Source of the DNA: Rhea pennata
Lineage: Eukaryota > Chordata > Aves > Rheiformes > Rheidae
Assembly (NCBI RefSeq): GCF_028389875.1
Contig: NC_084671.1
Span: 1,620,501 to 1,684,500, forward strand
Length of the DNA: 64,000 nt
Direction: 5' to 3'
Shown: piece after piece, positions 56,701 to 64,000 of the stretch
How the letters are laid out: the number at the start of each line of letters is the position of its first letter
How positions within the stretch are numbered: the first letter of the stretch is position 1
Notes under the pieces: generated by a model
Told to the model about the DNA's origin: nothing
What the model saw: only the letters and a program-made list of their open reading frames with translations
The model's database searches: none
Program-made: the position numbers and the translations under genes

Positions 56701-59700
56701 CAGCTAGCCTCAGAAAATATTATACATGCTTCAGGCCAAACGGTGCTCCCAACTTTTTCTTCTATCTGCACAAGAAAGAGCTTCTTGCATAATCCTGCCT
56801 GATTCTGCATCTTTCTATTGGTGACTTTTACTGCCATTTTAATTTTGTTTTTTTTTTTTCCTTTAGTCCTCCTGACAAGTAATTTACAGTGCCTTGCCAA
56901 AACACAGTGCACCATTTACATCACTCCAGAATCTCTCTCCAGTATTAGCTCCTTATTTTGAAAGACCCTGACCTCTTTCCGGGTATGGCATGAATTCTCA
57001 GCTACTGCATTTGCATAGTTCCTCAAAAATATCAGACAATCTAAATATTATTAGATTTCTTCTCCAATAGGCAGGAAAGAGGAAATATTTAATTATTACT
57101 ACTAACAGTAGTATGGACTATGCAAACACAAAACAGTCCCTTAAGGCACTTTAAAACAAGCCCTATATAAAAAATGTATGCACCTTTCATTCTTTTAAGA
57201 GAAGTGAGACCTGTCCTGCCTTCAAGAAGAAAGCAACTTTACAATCCTAATGTGTTCCTTTTCTAGTCCCAAAAGACATACTGTGTTTTGCATTAGATTT
57301 TGCCTTGGGTCCTTCTGCTTAAGAAAGTGTCATCTCATCAGAAGTGTTCATGGCATGTTAATAAAGCATGGGGGTTGCACAGAATACAGTAACATGTGAA
57401 AATGAATTGCCATTATGTCGCTTTCAGAACTGGTTAAGAAATATCTCATTTTATTCTAAACATAGAGTTATGTTCATTTGATACATACTTTCTCACTGGA
57501 CTTAACTGTGAAAATGTATGCAAATGTACTCAAAACCAATTATATTTCTAAAGACTTATGCAATTGTGAGTCTTCAAGCTTCCCCAAAAGTTAATAGCAA
57601 ATATTTTCAATGTAGCAGGAAATACTAAGAGAAAAGTAATATTCTGAATCATTGATCAGATTGATTTTACTGTAGGCTTCATGCACTTACTGCAAGGCTG
57701 TAGCATTGAAGCCATATATGTAGCATGAAGCATTAACATGAAGTGGTTTTGTTTACCTAAGGGGAAAAAAATGAAATTGGTTCTTCTGTGTTAAATACAT
57801 GAATCCTTGAAAAGATTATGATGACACTAGCACTTAGCAGTGTCAGGGTAGAGGGAGAGCTGGCATGAACATCATCTTCCTCTGAATCAGTTCAGACAGC
57901 AACTTCTGCAATCTGTAAAGCAAATCTCAAGCTATCCTGAAAACTGGCAATTGGCAATACCAGGCATAAACAATGCACACAAATTAAAAGTTCAATATGC
58001 AAATGATAAACAGCAAATGAGAACTACCTTTATGTACTTCTGTTTGGCAAAAGGGCAAATTCATTGGACTACATTCAAAACTGGAGATAAACAACATTAC
58101 ACTTGGCAGATATGAATTTGAGCTACTCTATTTTTATGAATTTGAGCTACTCTATTTTTATCACCCTAGATCAAAATTTTGAACACAGAAAGCAGATATG
58201 ACTGCTTCCTGACTGGAGAAAAGCACCTGCTGGCTAGTGAGTATTAGCATCGCACACCAATTCAGCTGGTAGCAAAGAAAGTGTTAATAAAATTAACAGT
58301 AAAAAAAATGAACAGGAGTTAAAAATTAAAGAGAACAGTTTTTGCTGACAGATAAAAAAAGAAACAAAGATTAAAAAATAAAACTTTTGATTTTCAAATT
58401 TCAGAGATTTTGTCCATACATATGTCTCCTTTCATAACCTTAGTCTAGAAATTGTATAGTTAACAATCAGCTTGTCATTGCTTGCAGTACTACACATTTG
58501 CATGTGAAAGAGTGTAGCATGCTTTAGGGCTGGCACATTTTCAGTGTAGGTTTCTCAAGTACTTATATCTGCTGTTATTAATGTGTTTTTAGTGACAAAG
58601 TAAAGATTCAGGATTTCAAAACAATTTCACTCCATATCTAACTGTTGAATGACATAATTTCCATATCTTAAGGACCTGACTTAAGAAATCTACATTAAAA
58701 ATTTAGTCTGCTGACAATTCTAAGTAGGATAATGGAATATCCTTTTAAGAAATGCAGAGTTGTGCAGTTCTGGGAATGGTGTATATGCCCATACATAGCA
58801 GAACTTTAACTTGCAGTCATCTTCAATTTCATCAGCGCTATCCTCATCTGAAACTTCTCCTTCGTCAGCATCTTCTCCAAGACTGTATGGCAGCTTTTTA
58901 CCCTAAAAATGAGGAAAGAATAGTCACAATAAATACACATCTGTTCAGTGTTATTTGGGGCAAAGGCCAAAACAACACATTCCGCAAATATTCCTTATAT
59001 AAACTACGACCAGAGCTTAGAATTCATTTTCAGAGTTTCAGAGCAAGCTGGCTCATGGAACCAGATTATCACAGACAAGAACGTCTCCTATCCTCTTTTT
59101 CTATGAAGTTGCCAGAGGTGATACTATCATTGCAAATTGGCTCCTAAGCAATGCAAAGAGGAAAACAAAAGTACTTTTTCAAGTTTCCTAGTTCTAAATT
59201 ACTGGGTAAGTTTCCAGAGGAAAGCAACCAACATAACTGTGCATTACCTGTGTCCTTCAGAATTGAAACAGTATCACCTTTTATAAAAAAAGGTTATTAA
59301 ATAACAAATCCCATCTGCCATTATGTTTCTTCTCTTTATTTCAAAGAATAGAACATGCTGTCATTTACAATATACATAATTCAGAATTTCTTTTTAAAAT
59401 TTGTCAAGCACCATTATATGCAACTGGCAATTTGACTTCTCCCTGTTCTTTACAGAGGTGCAACGAATACTGCTGCCATTCTTCTAAATGAACATCTCAA
59501 ACTACCTTAGGCTGTCTGTAGGAATGCACACTGTGCAATGTACTTGAACGCTGCACAAAACTGTACTTGTAAAATGACTTTAAAAATATTTATGAATCAC
59601 ATATTCTCTTAAATAATTTCAGCTTTTTGTTCAGTTACCACGTATTAATAAAAAAGTAAGCCCAAAGGAATAGTCTGCAATGCTTCTTTGTTCTCTAAAC

Positions 59701-62700
59701 TCTGAGAGTTTAAAAAGGTGAGAATCCAGAGCTTATACACCGAACTCTTAAAACTCTTAATTTCCCATTCTGGTAGCCACTGGAATATTTTAGGTAATGT
59801 GAATGTGTAAATAGACAGGTGTCTGCGGTAACAGTCGTAAGGATTCTGCTTTTCTGTGTTTTTAGAAGATGGGAGGGCCTGGGAGGTTAAGTACAGTATG
59901 TCAGGGCCGATTTCCACAGCAGAATCTAACTGCTTTAATAAGATCACTAACAAAACCCTGAAGGAGTTTATCACTATTACCGAAAAGAACTCTGTAAGCT
60001 AGTTCAGAAAAAAAGTAAATAAAATAATGCAGAAACTCCCATCCCTGGAGCAAGCCATTGTGCCCGAATGATTTTTCTTCAAGCTAACTTCCAGATATTT
60101 CAGGCTCACCTGCAGCAGACTGTTGTGGTATACTTAATATTAAAAAAAAAAAAAGAGAGAGAAAAATTTTGTTACGGGAACTCCATCAGAACGGAAGATG
60201 CAGACACAAATAACTCACTGCACGTAGTCATCAACATGAAGCAAATAAAGCCTATTTTGATATTGCATGCTCATATAAGAGCATAGTCAGTAATCCAAAA
60301 TTAGTTGCTAATTCATTACTATGATGGTTTTTATTTAACTACATTAGAAAGGAAGCACTTTAATTCCATGAGTAGTTCCTGAGTGTTAAACAAAGGTTAT
60401 TGACTATTTCTGGAAAAGCAACACAGGTCAAGATAGATGAGCAGCTATTCTTACTAAAATATTCATCCTGAATTTTTCTGTATGATTGCTAATAGCAAAC
60501 TCCAGTCACAGAACCTTAGAAATGTTGTCTAAGGGATCTCTGCCAGTCTCCAGTCCAACCTCCCACTCAAAGCACGCCTTGCAGCTTTATTCAGTCAATT
60601 CTTGCAAACCTCCAGGGACAAACGCTCTGCCAGCGCTCTGGGTAGCCTCCTCCCATGCTGTACTACCTTTCCTGCTGAAGAAGCTTATCCTAATGTCCAG
60701 TTTGAACCTCCCATGCTGTAACTTGTGGCCATTGCATCTTGTTTTACCATACACCACTCAAAATTCAAACTTATGTGTTATTACACATTCCTGCACTCAT
60801 CACTGATAACAAGATTATTTGCAGGCTACCTGTTCTGCCACTCACAGAGGTAGATATAGATTACACTCTCTGAGAGTCTCTACAGACATGAAGAAGATTG
60901 ATTTAAAGATTGCAATTTGAAATGAATAATATTGCCATACTAATGAGTGAGTCAAATTCACTTCAGGCTTGCACCATTGTACTGGTTTAAATCCACCTAT
61001 ATTACTAGAGTTATTCCTCGCGTATACTAGCAAGAGAATTAGGGCTATTAAGCGAAATTATTTGGCTAATCAATCAATACTACTCATTTTTTAAAGGAAA
61101 ATGTATAAAACAGCAAAAATAATAGTAAAAAGATGGGAAACTGGATTGCTTCTCAACAAGCTGCTGATTCTTAAATATGATTTTATCTATTCCAAGGTGG
61201 CTGTTTGAACTGAACGAAACATAGGAAATAGGGCATTGTGACAATAACCCGTGAAGCTGAAAATAGTACTGTCATTCTAAAATGTTATCTCAGCTCCATT
61301 CCATTCTGTAACTATTTACAGGATTTCAGTACTTCTAGCCAAAGATTCAAACTATAGTTAAACTCAGATGCTCAAAGACAATCAGATCAGAAGTTATAAG
61401 AACCGTGCAGTGTCAAATCCCTCTGGCCTTTTATGCACTGACATAATGTTTTAGGGTGGTTTGCTGTGTTTTGTCACATGACTGAAATTATGTATTATTT
61501 CGTTTGGCTCCCTAAAACACCAAGACTATAATATATGCTCATAGCTCATTTAACTGGCAGGTACACCAAAAAAAAAAAAAAAAAAGAAAAAGAAAAGAAA
61601 AGAAAAAAAATCAGTGAAATTCAAAATCACAGTCGAGTACTTGAACTAATTTTTCTAATTCAGACTCAACTCTCATCATATACTGAAATATGTTTAGAAT
61701 AACATCAGACCTAAACTGTGAATCTTTATAGACAGTTTGATATGGAAGGTAGAGGAAGCAATGGTATCTTAAGCAATTGTCTCTTTCTAATTTACTTCGA
61801 TGCATGAGGACAATCTAATAAGCTATAATTGTATTAACCATCCTCTCAAAGCCCTATCTGGCATTTCTTTCTTATTATATCCATCCTGGTCTTTGAAATT
61901 CCTTTCAGAGACTATCTGTTTACATTTACAAGGCTCAAATTATTCATCTTGCATACAACATACTAGGGGCCTTCTCCCTTGCTGCTCCTTAGCCACCCTC
62001 TGAAACGCTCTTCTCTCTTTCACAAACATAGTTGATGAACCATGAAAATACCATTTCATTTCATGAAATGCTGTTCAGAGCAAGGTGGGGGTGAAATCCG
62101 AGAAAATGCAAGAAATTATTTTCAGACATAGTTTTATATTATTCCAAAATACTTAGTACAAGGAGAGACTGTAGAACAGCGCTTAGAACTACAGAGATAT
62201 AAACCATACGGGAAAATATCTACTAATAACATAAATCAGATAAATTTAAAAAAAAAGAGCAAGTACCAAGGCTTTGTCAATAATGGTTGATAATGTCAGT
62301 GGTTCAGGTAACTATCACATTTCCCCTTATTCCTAAAGATGCATTTTTCCTCCTTCATGACTAAATGCTAACATTTAAAAAATTAGCATCTCTCTAACTG
62401 ACTTTGAGACTCTCAAATAAGATGCTTAACAAGCAGAAAGAACTTCCTTATGTTGCTGTTAGCATCATCTGTGTGTTAAAACATTTACAGAGGTATCTCA
62501 GGATACTTGTCAAGTCCAAGGTAAATCCTTTTTCAACGTCTCTGTGAAAAGTTCGTAATTTTAACTCACTCTCTGCATCTGTATTGATCCTCATGCTACT
62601 GCTACACAGGTTCTCCAAAGCCAAAGGGAGAAAAACAACTATGATAAATATTACATGCTGACTTATATTGCATTTTGAACATGATGCCAGTAGCAAGTTA

Positions 62701-62873
62701 CCTTCACTAGGATTTTGCCTTTCAAATTTTGAGGGCTAGGAAGCTGTTTGGAATCTCCAGTGATTACAGATGACAAGTCCAGTTTGTCACCAAATATCTC
62801 CTTTAAGTACTGAGCGATCTTCTTTTGTTGTTGAATACTGCAGTGATTTTCAATAGACAGTATCACTGGAAAC
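36687..62873 (-). CDS. PLCH1: PLCH1, phospholipase C eta-1 (15 C-terminal coding exons, 5' part outside window)
   Basis: PLC-eta enzymes hydrolyse PIP2 to IP3 and diacylglycerol at the plasma membrane, are very sensitive to calcium and are mainly neuronal or neuroendocrine (family knowledge). Joining the 15 exons gives 1313 residues, numbered here from the first complete codon. Residues 1-57 are the end of the X domain, 58-212 the X-Y linker with an acidic stretch, about 213-331 the Y domain, about 344-470 the C2 domain and 471-1313 a Ser/Thr-rich tail. Every exon has GT-AG borders and the phases close exactly. The match to remembered vertebrate PLC-eta1 runs through the tail, including [18 protein letters not shown] and the end PEIYFLLRL, which argues against the paralogue PLCH2. 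The N-terminal PH domain, EF hands and the X-domain histidines lie upstream, beyond 64000. No frameshift or internal stop was seen, so the gene looks functional. Confidence 0.93.
38786..41969 (-). other. PLCH1: PLCH1 last coding-region intron, 3.2 kb
   Basis: Non-coding. Contains a 14-base C homopolymer (40859-40872). No alternative terminal exon could be supported. Confidence 0.75.
40859..40872. repeat. Poly(C) tract, 14 bases
   Basis: Uninterrupted run of 14 C residues on the plus strand; G-run on the PLCH1 transcript strand. Confidence 0.95.
41970..42324 (-). CDS. PLCH1: PLCH1 exon: basic region after the C2 domain
   Basis: 355 bp, residues 497-614 plus one base. It starts [15 protein letters not shown] and includes [18 protein letters not shown] followed by RKKSK, then [23 protein letters not shown] and the basic clusters look like phosphorylation sites for basophilic kinases and a membrane- or nucleus-directed basic patch (inference). 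Acceptor GTCCTTTCAG|AAT, donor TCTG|GTAAAA. Confidence 0.95.
42325..42797 (-). other. PLCH1: PLCH1 intron, 0.47 kb
   Basis: Non-coding; nothing recognised. Confidence 0.8.
42798..42857 (-). CDS. PLCH1: PLCH1 exon: post-C2 segment
   Basis: 60 bp, 20 codons, phase 0 (residues 477-496): [20 protein letters not shown]. Acceptor CCCTTTCAG|TGG, donor AAG|GTAGAC. Too short to stand out as an ORF; identified by splice sites and by joining the exons on either side in phase. Confidence 0.93.
42858..44801 (-). other. PLCH1: PLCH1 intron, 1.9 kb
   Basis: Non-coding on the gene strand. A 115-codon open frame on the plus strand (43391-43738) has no recognisable product. No repeat recognised. Confidence 0.75.
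44802..44881 (-). CDS. PLCH1: PLCH1 exon: end of C2 domain
   Basis: 80 bp, 26 codons after a split Gly (residues 451-476): [20 protein letters not shown] and then NEIYGK, the last C2 strands. Acceptor TTGCTAG|GT, donor GGAAAG|GTAGGT. Confidence 0.94.
44882..45285 (-). other. PLCH1: PLCH1 intron, 0.4 kb
   Basis: Non-coding; nothing recognised. Confidence 0.8.
45286..45432 (-). CDS. PLCH1: PLCH1 exon: C2 domain core
   Basis: 147 bp, residues 402-449 plus split codons. [20 protein letters not shown] and then [18 protein letters not shown] are the classical C2 core strands; the Asp residues of VWDHD lie in the calcium-binding loop. Acceptor GTTGCACAG|GG, donor CCTG|GTTAGT. Residues are nearly invariant with PLC-eta1 of other vertebrates as I recall them. 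Confidence 0.95.
45433..46180 (-). other. PLCH1: PLCH1 intron, 0.75 kb
   Basis: Non-coding; nothing recognised. Confidence 0.8.
46181..46265 (-). CDS. PLCH1: PLCH1 exon: C2 domain, calcium-binding strand
   Basis: 85 bp, residues 373-400 plus one base. [20 protein letters not shown] and then QTRVVDDN. The Asp in IIDPF matches a calcium-binding-loop Asp of PLC C2 domains. Acceptor AAAATAG|ATA, donor CAATG|GTAAGA. Confidence 0.93.
46266..46700 (-). other. PLCH1: PLCH1 intron, 0.43 kb
   Basis: Non-coding; nothing recognised. Confidence 0.8.
46701..46825 (-). CDS. PLCH1: PLCH1 exon: Y-C2 junction and first C2 strands
   Basis: 125 bp, residues 332-372. It starts [17 protein letters not shown] and continues [18 protein letters not shown], the first C2 strand and loop. 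It ends GDRGE. Acceptor ATTTTTAG|GT, donor GAGAG|GTAAAA. The exon has no sizeable single ORF of its own and was found by translating across the splice sites. Confidence 0.93.
46826..47682 (-). other. PLCH1: PLCH1 intron, 0.86 kb
   Basis: Non-coding; nothing recognised. Confidence 0.8.
47683..47790 (-). CDS. PLCH1: PLCH1 exon: end of Y domain
   Basis: 108 bp encoding residues 296-330 plus split codons. [18 protein letters not shown] is followed by the invariant [13 protein letters not shown] of PLC Y domains, then CKG. Acceptor GCTGAACAG|TG, donor AAAG|GTAATG. This closes the TIM-barrel catalytic core before the C2 domain. Confidence 0.95.
47878..48057 (-). CDS. PLCH1: PLCH1 exon: Y-domain core
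   Basis: 180 bp (residues 235-295, both ends split). It contains [13 protein letters not shown], the [20 protein letters not shown] stretch and PYWNVGCQL. The Arg in YRIDSSN corresponds to the substrate-contacting Arg549 of PLC-delta1. Acceptor ATACACAG|GA, donor TTAG|GTAGGT. It is separated from the next exon by an intron of only 87 bp. Confidence 0.95.
   Translation of the reverse strand, partial: DQQEMCYHSVKQELTKQCSRKLNSLCFTTRNSLQGYIHLHIGLTPAISILYHIGMLVAS
48511..48531. repeat. (TC)n microsatellite
   Basis: Short TC dinucleotide tract interrupted once by a G. Confidence 0.85.
49199..49573 (+). repeat. Intronic duplication, copy A (375 bp)
   Basis: 374 of 375 bases match 52697-53071. This copy ends 10 bp short of the donor-side edge of the first Y-domain exon (49584), so it includes intron sequence next to the splice donor but no coding sequence. 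Confidence 0.97.
49584..49681 (-). CDS. PLCH1: PLCH1 exon: first Y-domain exon (tandem CAGCAG acceptor)
   Basis: 98 bp with the distal acceptor (CAGCAG|A), completing Arg202 and encoding [20 protein letters not shown] and onward to [20 protein letters not shown] is the conserved start of the PLC Y half-barrel. The donor is GATG|GTAAGA. The acceptor is a tandem NAGNAG: using the first AG moves the start to 49684 and inserts one Ser before Arg. The distal site was chosen because it keeps the remembered family spacing Q-L-(Y/H)-R. Confidence 0.92.
49682..50430 (-). other. PLCH1: PLCH1 intron, 0.75 kb
   Basis: Non-coding; nothing recognised apart from the CAGCAG tandem acceptor at its 3' end. 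Confidence 0.8.
50431..50522 (-). CDS. PLCH1: PLCH1 exon: Ser-rich X-Y linker
   Basis: 92 bp: 30 codons plus AG of the next codon (residues 172-201). It reads [20 protein letters not shown] and then [10 protein letters not shown]. Acceptor CCTAACAG|AAA, donor CACAG|GTGCAC. Only one of the three frames is open, and it joins KHK of the exon before in phase. The DDEE cluster next to serines resembles casein-kinase-2 sites (inference). Confidence 0.9.
50523..53464 (-). other. PLCH1: PLCH1 intron, 2.9 kb, with duplicated segment
   Basis: Non-coding on the gene strand. It carries copy B of a 375-bp duplication (52697-53071) and, on the opposite strand, a 194-codon open frame (50593-51177) with no recognisable product. 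Confidence 0.75.
52697..53071 (+). repeat. Intronic duplication, copy B (375 bp)
   Basis: Same orientation and same length as 49199-49573. Reading the two side by side shows a single substitution (A at 49535, G at 53033) and no gap; the offset is 3498 bp throughout. It ends in no poly(A) tail, and no target-site duplication is visible. Confidence 0.97.
53465..53536 (-). CDS. PLCH1: PLCH1 exon: basic X-Y linker segment
   Basis: 72 bp, 24 codons, phase 0 (residues 148-171): [18 protein letters not shown] and then NFGKHK. Acceptor CTGCGCAG|AAC, donor AAA|GTAAGT, a near-perfect consensus. The Lys/Arg-rich composition contrasts with the acidic exon two upstream. Being small and phase-symmetrical, it could be skipped without a frameshift. 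Confidence 0.92.
53537..56485 (-). other. PLCH1: PLCH1 intron, 2.9 kb
   Basis: Non-coding. A somewhat GC-richer patch around 54480-54760 has no recognisable coding or repeat identity. Nothing else seen. Confidence 0.75.
56486..56647 (-). CDS. PLCH1: PLCH1 exon: X-Y linker
   Basis: 162 bp, 54 codons, phase 0 at both ends (residues 94-147). It encodes a charged, helix-like segment including [20 protein letters not shown] and then [11 protein letters not shown]. Acceptor CCTTTCAG|AGT, donor CAG|GTATGT. It lies between the acidic exon and the basic KKSHGRS exon, in the same order as in vertebrate PLC-eta. Confidence 0.94.
56648..58794 (-). other. PLCH1: PLCH1 intron, 2.1 kb
   Basis: Non-coding. 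Its only notable structure is the 24-bp perfect tandem duplication at 58111-58158. Confidence 0.8.
58111..58158. repeat. Perfect 24-bp tandem duplication (2 units)
   Basis: The unit begins tatgaatttgagctac and is repeated head to tail without mismatch (58111-58134, 58135-58158). The identity suggests a recent slippage or repair event. Confidence 0.9.
58795..58902 (-). CDS. PLCH1: PLCH1 exon: start of acidic X-Y linker
   Basis: 108 bp, 36 codons, phase 0 at both ends (residues 58-93). It starts [17 protein letters not shown] and runs into a Glu/Asp-rich stretch with [12 protein letters not shown]. In PLC enzymes such an acidic X-Y linker autoinhibits the active site until membrane contact repels it (family knowledge). 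Acceptor ATTTTTAG|GGT, donor TAT|GTATGG. Confidence 0.93.
60503..60750 (-). mobile_element. Old, diverged CR1 LINE 3' fragment
   Basis: Read in reverse complement, the stretch follows the CR1 3' region: a block like 'ctccagtccaacctccca' near 60550-60570, then a block corresponding to the segment coding for 'gaagaagcttatcctaatgt' near 60675-60700. Many substitutions and small gaps separate it from the young copies at 8188 and 20673, so it is an older insertion. Boundaries are approximate. Confidence 0.6.
61568..61610. repeat. Poly(A) followed by (GAAAA)n
   Basis: Eighteen A residues, then several G-A4 units and a final A8. A simple repeat, not attached to a recognisable retrotransposon. Confidence 0.9.
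62702..62873 (-). CDS. PLCH1: PLCH1 exon: end of catalytic X domain
   Basis: 172 bp encoding residues 1-57. The acceptor is TTTTGTTTTAG|G and the donor GAAG|GTAAC; the first base completes a codon begun in the upstream exon. It contains ILSIENHCS, whose Glu corresponds to the calcium-ligand Glu of the PLC X domain (Glu390 of PLC-delta1), and LKGKILVK, whose lysines correspond to the phosphoinositide-binding pair in that strand. It ends exactly at the X domain's last beta strand. Confidence 0.95.
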
Positions 62874-64000
62874 CTAAAACAAAACCCCCAGATAATATCA
62901 TAACAGTGTTTTGAGAGGGAAGACCTGCACAGCTTACCACATAAACTATTTTAAATAGTTTGCTTCTGCATTTTCTGGAGACTGAAAACAAAATCACTTT
63001 GGAAGGAGAGACTTTGTACACAGAAGTCCCAAATCCCAGTTCTCTCATGAAGCACTAAATAATCCTTGCTGGCAATTTTGCCCTCTTCCTCCAACACCAT
63101 CCTACTGGGGCACAGAGACCCAGAGTCTGAAACAGGCAGCTGCTTATGAGACACGTCAAACTGGGAAATTCATAAACCATGTTTCAGATTGCTCAACAGA
63201 AGTTAAAACATTCCTCTGCAAGCCACATGCGAAGTCTTCATAAGCAATAAATGCCCAGCAAAGTGCTCCTGGAAAAAAGCATTTTGAAATCAGATTCATT
63301 AAAGAAATTTCTAGCTCTTCTGTTCCTCTTCCAAATATTTCGTGGAGGCCGTACAAATGATTTGCCTTTGTCTTAATAAGTAACACAACATAAACTTGAG
63401 GACATAAGAACACCTATAGCGAGGTAAGCCAAATCTCAGAAGATGACCAACCTTTGCAGAAGGACGTTAGGAGAAATATTTGGCAATACCTTCCAGAACA
63501 TTCTCCCAGGCTCCAGGAATTTTCAGCTTAAGTTTTTTGAGTCAGAGGCATTGCATCTGTACATAACAACTTATTTCTTCCACATATTTGTCCAGTCCTT
63601 TTTTTTAATCTCTTGGCAGCCCCAGCATTCTATGGTAAGTAACCTCAGGCTAACTATACACCAAATACAGAATCATCTGCAGTTTCTAATTGAGGACATC
63701 AAATTTTGAAGTGTGGGTTCCCCTCACCACTGTTGAGTCTTTTTTGATTCTTTCAAGTAAAAATCTATTTTCCCTTTACCCTTTCCAAACTACTCAAAAT
63801 TTTATACATCCACTTCTGTTTTTTGAGACTGCTTAAATATACCATTGTTTTCATAATAATTTTTGTCATATAGTAACAAGACAAAGGCGGTAGAAAGAAT
63901 CTAAATGTTACCCTGGATCTTCTGTATTTCCTTATACTACCTATGAGAAAGCTTTTCTATTTTCCTACCAAAATAAAGAATTTTCCCTAGGTAGACAATG
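62874..64000 (-). other. PLCH1: PLCH1 intron (incomplete, runs off the window)
   Basis: No PLC X-domain exon was seen here on the minus strand; the exons carrying the catalytic histidines must lie beyond 64000. The short open frames in this stretch have no splice-consistent family match. Confidence 0.8.

Larger units (their letters stand above)
58903..62701 (-). other. PLCH1: PLCH1 intron, 3.8 kb
   Basis: Non-coding. Holds an old CR1 fragment (about 60503-60750) and an A-rich tract (61568-61610). Nothing else recognised. Confidence 0.8.

Noticed and set aside
36687..62873. PLCH2 instead of PLCH1
   Set aside because: The tail islands ([36 protein letters not shown]) and the end PEIYFLLRL fit PLC-eta1 as I recall it; a database search would settle it.
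62951..63154. Open frame resembling a PLC-like peptide next to the X-domain exon
   Set aside because: It is on the gene strand but has no match to the X domain and no acceptor/donor pair in the required phase.

Overview
The window looks like bird nuclear DNA. It is AT-rich, has long introns and low repeat density, and its recognisable transposons are CR1 LINE copies carrying the 3' end typical of sauropsid CR1. The absence of any mammalian SINE fits. I cannot name the species; another sauropsid is possible but less likely.

One protein-coding gene can be supported: PLCH1 (phospholipase C eta-1) on the minus strand. Fifteen coding exons were placed between 62873 and 36687, all with GT-AG introns and compatible phases. 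Together they encode 1313 residues: the C-terminal end of the catalytic X domain, the acidic X-Y linker, the Y domain, the C2 domain and a very long low-complexity tail ending in LLRL. The start codon, PH domain, EF hands and most of the X domain lie beyond base 64000.

Layout: 1-36686 is the region downstream of PLCH1. It has no supportable coding exon and contains three copies of one young CR1 subfamily (about 6611-6692 minus, 8188-8900 minus, 20673-22900 plus), a fourth CR1 3' end (24245-24433 plus) and homopolymer or microsatellite tracts. Some of the DNA just below 36687 must be PLCH1 3' UTR, but its end is not resolved. 36687-62873 is PLCH1 exons and introns. Within them lie a nearly perfect 375-bp duplication (49199-49573 and 52697-53071) and an old CR1 remnant. 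62874-64000 is the intron leading to upstream PLCH1 exons.

I found no undescribed biological system. The observations most worth checking are the NAGNAG tandem acceptor at the first Y-domain exon, the 374/375-identical intronic duplication (recent event or assembly error), the inverted pair of young CR1 copies, and a short coding-like relic near 7465-7656.
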